From: Candidatus Nitrosymbiomonas sp.
Lineage (GTDB): Bacteria; Sysuimicrobiota; Sysuimicrobiia; Sysuimicrobiales; Humicultoraceae
NCBI GenBank assembly: GCA_020724185.1
Contig: DYHL01000037.1
Span: 1 to 5,263 of the forward strand
Direction of reading: 5' to 3'
Length of the DNA stretch: 5,263 nt
The notes below the pieces were generated by a model. The model was not told where the DNA came from. It did not search any database and was given only the letters and a program-made list of their open reading frames with translations. A program made the position numbers and the translations under genes. Below, one piece after another: positions 1 to 5,263 of this stretch. Positions within the stretch are counted from its first letter, which is position 1. The number at the start of each line of letters is the position of its first letter.

Positions 1-600
1 CATCCGGAACCCGCCCCACCCCCGACCGCCCAGGCTCTGCATGTACCCCACCACCGCCGCCTGCTCCGCCGCCGTCCGCCGGCCCGTTTCCTGCAGGATC
101 TGCGCATTCCGCGCCCGCCGCAGTTGCTTCCACCGCACCCCCAACTCCCGCAGCGCCCGGGCATCGGCCGCGCTCATCCGGCCACGCTCCACCCGCGCCC
201 GCAGCAGCAGCCCCTCGGCCTGCGCCCGCACCGCACTCACCTGCCGCTCCAGCGCCCGGTCTACCTGCGCCACCACCCCATCCACCGGCTGGTTCCGCAG
301 CACGACAATCACGTGCACCGGCGCCGTGGGCGCCAGCCGGGCGACCTTCTTGCTCAGCTCACGGTCAATCGCCGGCGCCGGGTACCGCGCCACCATCTCC
401 GCCAGGGTCAGCATCTCGCCGGCAGGGCCGCGAAACAGGTGCTCCTCCTTGCCCCCGCGGATGACCTTGTACAGCGCCCACCGCTGCCCGTCGATGATCA
501 CCCATTCCCTGGAAACCTCCGAGATCGGCTGAGACAGGCCACCGCTGGTGGCCAGGCTGACCAGTAACCCGACGAATACGACCTTCACGAGGAGTTTCAT
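1..600 (-). CDS. Exported protein, N-terminal 200 residues; probable subtilase (S8) prodomain, 3' end outside window
   Basis: The reading frame starts at the ATG at 600-598 and is still open at base 1, so 200 residues are visible and the C-terminus is missing. The start is supported by an AGGGGGG ribosome binding site seven bases upstream and by a signal peptide right after it: basic MKLLVK, then hydrophobic VVFVGLLVSLA, with cleavage probably between residues 19 and 25. Residues 31-90 are a mixed segment I do not recognise. Residues 95-106 (VHVIVVLRNQPV) are a beta strand like the opening of the I9-like prodomain of secreted subtilases. A long, charged, Arg/Ala-rich helical stretch follows (about 108-190), and then SLGGRGWGGFRM, which resembles the second prodomain strand region. 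No Asp/His/Ser catalytic motif is visible because that part would lie beyond the window. Export is well supported; the subtilase assignment is inference from the prodomain-like pattern. It could instead be an exported protein of another family using a similar domain. It probably has its own transcription unit, after the polysaccharide operon. Confidence 0.6.
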   Translation of the reverse strand, partial: MKLLVKVVFVGLLVSLATSGGLSQPISEVSREWVIIDGQRWALYKVIRGGKEEHLFRGPAGEMLTLAEMVARYPAPAIDRELSKKVARLAPTAPVHVIVVLRNQPVDGVVAQVDRALERQVSAVRAQAEGLLLRARVERGRMSAADARALRELGVRWKQLRRARNAQILQETGRRTAAEQAAVVGYMQSLGGRGWGGFRM

Positions 601-607
601 GGAGTAT

Positions 608-614
608 CCCCCCT
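608..614 (-). promoter_or_regulatory. Ribosome binding site of the exported-protein gene
   Basis: Read on the minus strand, AGGGGGG lies seven bases before the ATG at 600. This purine run is a reasonable Shine-Dalgarno match and decides the start, because the signal peptide begins immediately after it. A better textbook core, AAGGAG, lies further up at about 618-625 but is too far from the ATG to serve it. I found no convincing -35/-10 pair in the spacer. Confidence 0.5.
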
Positions 615-668
615 AAAGATCTCCTTGACCGCCAATGACTACCTGCTGTCAGTGCCCCGCCTTCGACG

Positions 669-697
669 CAAGCGCGCTCATTACCTTGCGCGCCTTG
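669..697 (-). terminator. Imperfect GC-rich hairpin just after the fusion gene; possible terminator
   Basis: Six bases past the TAG stop of the large fusion gene, the minus strand can fold GCGCGC (693-688) against GCGCGC (677-672) around a ten-base loop. CAA (697-695) then pairs with TTG (671-669) across one bulged G at 694. A competing stem, CGCAAG with CTTGCG, uses part of the same bases. No T-run follows, so this is not a canonical intrinsic terminator. Its place in the spacer before a gene of unrelated function makes transcript-end or mRNA-stabilising structure plausible. In such GC-rich DNA it could also be chance. Confidence 0.3.
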
Positions 698-702
698 CCC
701 CC

Positions 703-3700
703 CTACCCCGTGATCGCCCGGCTCCGGTGGCGTTCCCAGACGACATGCCACTTGCGTTCAAACAGGGAACGGTTCCGCTCGAACAGGGCGTCGTACGCCG
801 TGCCGTCCAGGCGCTTCATCGCCGAGCGGCCGAAGTGATGCACGAAGACGTCCTCGACGCAGACCATCCGGTACCCTTTCGCCTTGACCCGCATGGCGTA
901 GTCGTCGTCCTCGAACATACCCACGCCGAACCGCTCGTCCAGCAGCCCAACCTCTTGGAGGACATCACGCCTGATGGCGACGCAGAACATCCCCAGCATG
1001 GGCAGGTTGCGCATCTCCCCCTCATGCTCCTGGCAGTAGCGCTCCGCGAAAACGTGCATCTGCTCGAGTTGCGTGTACGAGACGGGAATGCGGGCCTCGT
1101 TGCCTGCGAAGTTTGTCACCGGGCCTACCATCCCAATGGTGCGATCACGGCGCAAGGGCGCGATCAGGCCTCCCAGCCAGCCCCTGGTGACGATCGTGTC
1201 GTTGTTGAGCAGCACGACCACATCACCGCTGGTTAGCACGATGCCTTGATTGTTGGCGGCCGCAAAGCCCCTATTCTCCGGATTCAGCACGATGCGCAGG
1301 TTCGCGCGCTGCCTCTCTAGGTGGGCCAAGCAATCCGGGGTGCCTTCGGTCGAACCATTGTCGACGACGATGACTTCATAGTTGGGGTAGAGCGTGTAAC
1401 GCCAGATGCTATCCAGGCAGGCGCGGGTCAGGTGCAGATTGTTGTGCGTGACAACTACGATGCTGGCTTTGAGGAGACAGCCCGCAATGGCTGACTGGAG
1501 CGAGTCGAACCGCTCCAACCAGGTGTTGCGACTCGCGAAAGCCATCCGGGCCGCCCGGCGCTCCGTGCTATCCTCACGGATCGCCCGCTCTAGGGCGACC
1601 AAGAACTCGGTCTCCCCACTCGCGGCATAGGCGAGGCCGTCACCGACGAATGGCTTGATCTCCGGTAAAGCCACCGTGACAACTGGCTTTCCGGCACTGA
1701 GATACTCATAGAGTTTCACCGGATTCGTGGCCTCGGTCAGACGCCCTGTCTTGAACGGAATGATGCAGGCATCGAACTGGTGCAGGTGGGCTGGAAGATC
1801 GGAATAAGGGATTTCGCCAAGAAGGTGCACGCTGGGGAGTCGCTGGAGCGCCCTCACGTCAGCACCGGCGGTGGACCCGATCAGCACGAACGACCATCCG
1901 CGGCGCTGGGTTGCCAGCGACGCGACAAGGTCTACATCGAACCAGCTTGAGATGGCCCCATGGTATCCGACGATCGGTCTGGGAAGATGGTCGTACAGGG
2001 CCGGCGGCGATCCAACCGCTACGCTGAAGCGGTCAAACTCGCACGCGTTGGGGATCAGGACACATCGGGATGAGAACTTTGACAGCCGGGCCTGAAGGGA
2101 TCGGGCGGTGGTGACGACCAAGTCGCTGTCTACGACCAATCCGACCTCCTCGGTCACCATGCCTGGATCGTTGGTCTCGAAGCCGCCGTGGTCGTCCATG
2201 CAGTCGTACACGACGGTCCAGCCGAAGGCCTCCTTCAGGCAGAGCGCCAGGGGCTTCCAGAACGGTAGGGCAACCAGGCACACGACATCGCGGAGGTGCT
2301 CGGCGGACCGAAGACTTGCGACACACCGCATCAGATCATCGACTCTCTCATCATCGAGGCGGTCTCGGTAGATGCTGAGGGCGGGTGGACCTGGGAGCCC
2401 AAGCTCGTATATGCGCTCCCGGAGCTGGCGGAGCGTGTAGGGGTGGGGGCCTGCGCTCAGCTCAGGATCCTCGGGTGCGACGAAAGTCGCCCGGATATAG
2501 AAGACCCGATGGTCGTGATCGGCGAACTGCGAGCACAGGTGCTGCGGGCGCTGGTAGCGGAACTCCCAGTCGATGACCGGAAAGTAGAGAACATCGTATC
2601 CAGATGCTCGAGGGGTAGGAGAGGTCATCTCTCCGGAGGGCCCGGCTGGCTCAGGAGATTCCCCCGGCGCGGTCATCGAGTCGTCTCGGGCCTGCGCTGC
2701 TCGCTCCCGGACCATCCTATGCTCACGAAGGAGAAGACGCTTGATCCATGCCTTTACCCCGGCGGGAAGCACCCGTCGCCCGATGTTGTACATCCTCGGG
2801 CGCACCCGCTCTCCTGTGACCGCCCGCCGCAGTGTCCAGTACTGGCTCGCGAACCACGACGCGATCCGCCAGCGCCGCAATCCGTAGACGACCCGAAGCT
2901 CCGCCGCCAGGGCGGCCGCGGCCTGCTCGTGCCGGCTGGCCTCGCCCCGCGCGGTCTGCAGCGCGATTTCGAGATCGGCCAATTCGTGCCGCAGCGCCGA
3001 CAAGGCGGCCTCTTGTTCGGCCGGCAGCCTCCACTGGCGCTCAACCTCTGTCCGGAGGCGCTCCGCCTCATCCCTTCCGCTCACAGTGCGCCCACGAAGC
3101 AGGACGGCAGCCAGGTCGGCGTTGAGCGCGGCCCTAGCCCTCTCTGTAGCGCCGGCTGCGGCCGTGACCTCGCGCAGGGTGTCCAGCCGGTCCCACGTGG
3201 CGCGCAGGACCGGGTGCAAGTGGCCTCGTTGCACATCGCCGAGGGAGATGCAGCGGTCCGCCGCGCCGATCTTCTCCATCTGGTAGGTTACCTTAGGGTC
3301 GTAGGCAATGCCCACCGAGGGTGTCCCGACGGCCGTCGCCAGGATCACCGCGTGGAGGCGCATGCCCACGACCATCCGCGCCATCCGCAAGATCCCGGCG
3401 ATGACCTCGGGCCTGTGACCCTCCCCGAGAAGGTACGCGCCCTGGGGAGCACGGATCGCAGCCCGGATGCGCTCCGCGGGCACACGATCGTCAGGCCCCT
3501 TTGCCTGAAACGGCACCAGAACGACGGGCAGCCCAACTTCACCGCTCAACGCGCCGAGCGCCTCTGCAAAGGGAATCTCCCATTCCACTGGCGCGCCAGG
3601 GACCTCCCACGGCCGCACCGACACGGCGATGAAGCTGCCGGCAGGCACCCCCGCGGCCTCAAGCACGTCGCGTGCATCCGCATCCGACGCAGGGGAGAGA

Positions 3701-4254
3701 CAGTATGCCGGATCCGCGGTGACGAACACCTTCGACGCCGTCACGCCCAACTCAACGAGGAGGTCCTTCGATTGCACGTCCCTGACGGTAATGAGATCGA
3801 AGGCATTGGCCAGATGACCGACGACTCGGCGCCCGTCCGGAAACGGAAGTGGTCCAATCCCATGGGCAAACATCATTGTCGGGCGGCCCAGCATACACGC
3901 CAGCAAGGGGTAGATGTACAGCGTACGCGCCCACTGTTCTGGAGAGTTCAATACTGCCAGCGGGCTGAACCCCAGGTAGTCGTGGTAGATCCCGCCGCCA
4001 CCCACGATGACCAGGTCGGCCGCCCGGAGAGCGTCCAGCACGGCCTGGGTATCACCTGCGTCGACGACCATTAGGTCGGGGGCGAGCGCGGCGGTTTCTG
4101 CGGGATCGGACGAGACGGCAGAAAAGGCGCCTTCGGGGATCCGGCTGCGCAGTAGTGCTAGCGAGCCCAGGAGAATCGCGTTGTCCCCGGCGTTGCCGGC
4201 TCCAAAGTGACCTAACAGGACGATCTTCGGGCCCTGGGCGGAACCCTCCGTCAT
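703..4254 (-). CDS. Trifunctional fusion: polysaccharide pyruvyl transferase + GT4-like glycosyltransferase + GT2 glycosyltransferase
   Basis: This 1183-residue, apparently cytoplasmic protein has three modules. Residues 9-345 match the CsaB/WcaK pyruvyl transferase family: GHFGAGNAGDNAIL at 15-28, GGGG at 85-88, HGIGP at 131-135, GMRLHA at 297-302 and YDPKV at 318-322. That family moves pyruvate from phosphoenolpyruvate onto glycan sugars. Residues 393-455 form a Leu/Ala heptad coiled coil, followed by an Arg/Trp-rich linker (456-526) and a Pro/Ser-rich stretch (527-551). Residues 552-928 are a GT-B glycosyltransferase: DWEFRYQRPQHL near 562, VLIPNACEFDRF at 732-743, and KLYEYLSAGKPVV at 847-859 with the family's conserved Glu at 850. 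Residues 929-1183 are a GT2, GT-A enzyme: VVDNGST at 963-969, metal-binding LNNDT at 1016-1020, EDDDY at 1115-1119 and VHHFG at 1138-1142. The start at 4254 is chosen because it forms an ATGA overlap with rmlB and immediately precedes the first domain; the frame extends 40 codons further upstream, but only as an out-of-frame reading of rmlB. Module families are clear; acceptors and donor sugars are not. Confidence 0.9.
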   Translation of the reverse strand: MTEGSAQGPKIVLLGHFGAGNAGDNAILLGSLALLRSRIPEGAFSAVSSDPAETAALAPDLMVVDAGDTQAVLDALRAADLVIVGGGGIYHDYLGFSPLAVLNSPEQWARTLYIYPLLACMLGRPTMMFAHGIGPLPFPDGRRVVGHLANAFDLITVRDVQSKDLLVELGVTASKVFVTADPAYCLSPASDADARDVLEAAGVPAGSFIAVSVRPWEVPGAPVEWEIPFAEALGALSGEVGLPVVLVPFQAKGPDDRVPAERIRAAIRAPQGAYLLGEGHRPEVIAGILRMARMVVGMRLHAVILATAVGTPSVGIAYDPKVTYQMEKIGAADRCISLGDVQRGHLHPVLRATWDRLDTLREVTAAAGATERARAALNADLAAVLLRGRTVSGRDEAERLRTEVERQWRLPAEQEAALSALRHELADLEIALQTARGEASRHEQAAAALAAELRVVYGLRRWRIASWFASQYWTLRRAVTGERVRPRMYNIGRRVLPAGVKAWIKRLLLREHRMVRERAAQARDDSMTAPGESPEPAGPSGEMTSPTPRASGYDVLYFPVIDWEFRYQRPQHLCSQFADHDHRVFYIRATFVAPEDPELSAGPHPYTLRQLRERIYELGLPGPPALSIYRDRLDDERVDDLMRCVASLRSAEHLRDVVCLVALPFWKPLALCLKEAFGWTVVYDCMDDHGGFETNDPGMVTEEVGLVVDSDLVVTTARSLQARLSKFSSRCVLIPNACEFDRFSVAVGSPPALYDHLPRPIVGYHGAISSWFDVDLVASLATQRRGWSFVLIGSTAGADVRALQRLPSVHLLGEIPYSDLPAHLHQFDACIIPFKTGRLTEATNPVKLYEYLSAGKPVVTVALPEIKPFVGDGLAYAASGETEFLVALERAIREDSTERRAARMAFASRNTWLERFDSLQSAIAGCLLKASIVVVTHNNLHLTRACLDSIWRYTLYPNYEVIVVDNGSTEGTPDCLAHLERQRANLRIVLNPENRGFAAANNQGIVLTSGDVVVLLNNDTIVTRGWLGGLIAPLRRDRTIGMVGPVTNFAGNEARIPVSYTQLEQMHVFAERYCQEHEGEMRNLPMLGMFCVAIRRDVLQEVGLLDERFGVGMFEDDDYAMRVKAKGYRMVCVEDVFVHHFGRSAMKRLDGTAYDALFERNRSLFERKWHVVWERHRSRAITG
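2602..3078 (-). other. Coiled-coil and basic linker joining the pyruvyl transferase to the glycosyltransferase pair
   Basis: This segment encodes residues 393-551 of the fusion. The first part (about 393-455) is rich in Glu, Arg, Ala and regularly spaced Leu, typical of a coiled coil and suggesting oligomerisation. The next part (about 456-515) has aromatic and basic residues (LRRWRIASWF, then VKAWIKRLLL), a pattern often seen at the ends of bacterial surface-glycan glycosyltransferases and suited to membrane-surface contact. Residues 527-551 are Pro/Ser/Gly-rich and probably disordered. Met527 (2676-2674) and Met543 (2628-2626) fall here and could mark an old gene boundary. Coiled coil and disorder are judged by eye. 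Confidence 0.6.
4251..4254 (-). promoter_or_regulatory. ATGA stop-start overlap coupling rmlB to the fusion gene
   Basis: On the minus strand the ATG of the fusion gene and the TGA of rmlB share bases. No purine-rich Shine-Dalgarno motif is visible in the 20 bases before this ATG, which read as GC-mixed rmlB coding sequence. Translation of the fusion therefore probably depends on ribosomes that have just finished rmlB. The overlap is seen directly; coupling is inference from this common operon arrangement. Confidence 0.75.
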
Positions 4255-5263
4255 TGCCGCGAATACCAGGTTTCGTAGAAGCCTCGAAACTCGCCGCTCT
4301 TGATCGGGCGCCACCATTGGGGGTGGTCGACGTACCACCGAACCGTTGCCTCTAGCCCCATCTCCAGCGTCCACGCCGGGGAGTGGCCCATCGTGGCACG
4401 GATCTTCGCGTCGTCGAGTGCATAGCGGCGGTCGTGAGCAGGGCGGTCCGTGACAAACCGAAGCAGCGACACGGGCCTGCCCACGAGCTTCAAGATCTGA
4501 TCCGCCACATCGTAGTTTGGGACGCCGGTCCCGGCGGCAATGTTGTAGATCTCCCCTGGCTGGCCCGCCTCGACCAGCCGGCAGACCACCTCACAGTGGT
4601 CCTCGACATACAGCCAGTCTCGGATCTGCCGGCCGTCGCCGTAGATCGGAATGGACTCGTTCTCCAGGGCCTGCGTGATCACCAGCGGGATGAACTTCTC
4701 AGGGTACTGGTACGGGCCGTAGTTGTTCGTGGACCGGCCGATGACGACAGGAGTCCCGTAGGTCTTGTGGGACGATAGGCACAGGAGATCGGCGGCCGCC
4801 TTACTCGCGGCATAGGGGCTCGTCGGGCGTAACGGGGCCTCCTCTGCGAAGTCGACCCCCGCCGGCGCAGGACCATAGACCTCATCGGTGGAAACCTGCA
4901 CAAACCTCCCCAGGGGTCTTCCGCGACTGGCATCCAGCAGGGCCTGCGTCCCGAGCACGTTGGTCTGCAAGAACGGGGTGGAATCGAGAATGCTGCGATC
5001 CACATGGGATTCCGCAGCGAAGTTCACCACGACATCGATCCCGTCGTCCAGGATGTGCGTGACCAACGCAACGTCCTGGATGTCCCCCAGGACGAAGCGG
5101 TAGCGTCCTCCGCCGTCCCCGGACTGAAGGTCCGCCAGATTCGCAGGGTTCCCAGCATAGGTCAGCTTGTCGAGGTTCACGATCGTCCACGCAGGCCGTG
5201 TACGCATCGCATAGCGGATGAAATTGCTGCCGATGAACCCCATACCGCCTGTAACCAGCAGGC
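4251..5263 (-). CDS. rmlB: dTDP-glucose 4,6-dehydratase, 5' end outside window
   Basis: RmlB converts dTDP-glucose to dTDP-4-keto-6-deoxy-D-glucose using bound NAD, the second step toward dTDP-L-rhamnose and other deoxysugars, in the cytoplasm. The frame is open to the right edge; 336 residues are visible and only a few N-terminal ones are missing. The first visible residues, LLVTGGMGFIGSN, are the Rossmann NAD-binding strand and glycine motif. The ATG at 5243 therefore lies inside that motif and is not the start. Counting from that Met, other hallmarks are NLDKLTYAGN at 23-32, FAAESHVDRS at 75-84, catalytic STDEVYG at 118-124 (Thr, Asp, Glu), the YxxxK pair at Tyr144/Lys148, NNYGPYQYPEKFIP at 173-186, YGDGRQIRDWLYVEDH at 201-216 and DRPAHDRRYALD at 266-277. 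The length is normal for the family. It ends in an ATGA overlap with the glycosyltransferase fusion, so both are in one operon. No other rml gene is visible; they may lie upstream. Confidence 0.95.
   Translation of the reverse strand, partial: LLVTGGMGFIGSNFIRYAMRTRPAWTIVNLDKLTYAGNPANLADLQSGDGGGRYRFVLGDIQDVALVTHILDDGIDVVVNFAAESHVDRSILDSTPFLQTNVLGTQALLDASRGRPLGRFVQVSTDEVYGPAPAGVDFAEEAPLRPTSPYAASKAAADLLCLSSHKTYGTPVVIGRSTNNYGPYQYPEKFIPLVITQALENESIPIYGDGRQIRDWLYVEDHCEVVCRLVEAGQPGEIYNIAAGTGVPNYDVADQILKLVGRPVSLLRFVTDRPAHDRRYALDDAKIRATMGHSPAWTLEMGLEATVRWYVDHPQWWRPIKSGEFRGFYETWYSRQ

Larger units (their letters stand above)
601..702. other. Only intergenic spacer in the window
   Basis: This stretch separates the stop of the glycosyltransferase fusion from the start of the exported-protein gene. 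It holds the imperfect hairpin at 669-697 and the ribosome binding site at 608-614. The G-run motif AGGGGGG occurs at both ends of the spacer, once overlapping the fusion's stop codon and once as the binding site. I see no small gene or convincing sigma-70 promoter in it, though a change of transcription unit here is likely from the unrelated flanking functions. Confidence 0.5.

Noticed and set aside
41..567. Two overlapping plus-strand frames, 163 and 147 codons, at the left end
   Set aside because: Both are Arg/Pro/Ser/His-rich with no domain-like pattern, and they lie opposite the exported-protein gene, which has a ribosome binding site and signal peptide.
365..751. 128-codon minus-strand frame crossing the spacer
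   Set aside because: It overlaps the exported-protein gene and the fusion's end in another frame, is Gly/Arg-rich and shows no domain or good start signal.
625..1236. 203-codon plus-strand frame opposite the GT2 module
   Set aside because: It is in the same register as the minus-strand gene and ends where that gene uses a rare CTA leucine codon. The GT2 motifs on the other strand are decisive.
2296..4074. 592-codon open frame on the plus strand, opposite the pyruvyl transferase and linker
   Set aside because: Its codons are in exact register with those of the minus-strand gene, so it stays open merely because that gene avoids TTA, CTA and TCA codons, as expected in GC-rich DNA. The translation is low-complexity, rich in Arg, Pro and His, with no recognisable domain, whereas the opposite strand has clear family motifs.
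4255..4374. 40-codon N-terminal extension of the fusion protein starting at 4374
   Set aside because: It would lie inside rmlB in another frame, has no domain similarity and is compositionally like an out-of-frame reading. The ATGA start at 4254 leads directly into the pyruvyl transferase fold.
4383..4778. 131-codon plus-strand frame opposite rmlB
   Set aside because: The minus strand carries unmistakable RmlB motifs over the same bases, and the plus-strand product resembles no family I recognise.
1..5263. Mobile elements, CRISPR arrays, tRNA or rRNA genes, riboswitches
   Set aside because: I saw no terminal inverted repeats, transposase motifs, regularly spaced repeats or cloverleaf-like sequence. 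Coding sequence fills all but about 100 bases.

Overview
The window is a piece of a GC-rich bacterial chromosome or contig. Its composition is uneven: one 60-base line near the left end counts about 75% G+C, while a line inside the glycosyltransferase region counts about 57%. All three recognisable genes lie on the minus strand, so the window is best read from right to left. Nothing pins down the phylum. The protein style fits a soil, sediment or thermal-environment lineage known mainly from metagenomes, but that is only an impression.

From right to left: (1) 5263-4251 is rmlB, dTDP-glucose 4,6-dehydratase, entering from outside the window and lacking only its first few codons. (2) 4254-703 is one uninterrupted 1183-residue reading frame joining three enzyme modules: a CsaB/WcaK-type polysaccharide pyruvyl transferase, a coiled coil plus basic linker, a GT-B (GT4-like) glycosyltransferase and a GT-A (GT2) glycosyltransferase. 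It overlaps the rmlB stop by four bases (ATGA), so the two are almost certainly co-transcribed and translationally coupled. (3) A 102-base spacer (601-702) holds an imperfect GC-rich hairpin and the ribosome binding site of the next gene. (4) 600-1 is the first 200 codons of an exported protein with a signal peptide and a region resembling a subtilase (S8) prodomain. Its C-terminal part lies outside the window.

Genes 1 and 2 form the end of a surface-polysaccharide operon. RmlB makes dTDP-4-keto-6-deoxyglucose, normally on the way to dTDP-L-rhamnose or a related deoxysugar. The fusion protein could then add two sugars and a pyruvyl ketal to a growing cell-surface glycan. The pairing of sugar supply with transfer is inference from context. 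The exported protein is probably a separate transcription unit.

The main point of interest is the three-enzyme fusion and the seam in its middle. I see no tRNA, rRNA, CRISPR, insertion sequence, integrase or obviously novel defence system. There is no gene-free stretch longer than 102 bases.
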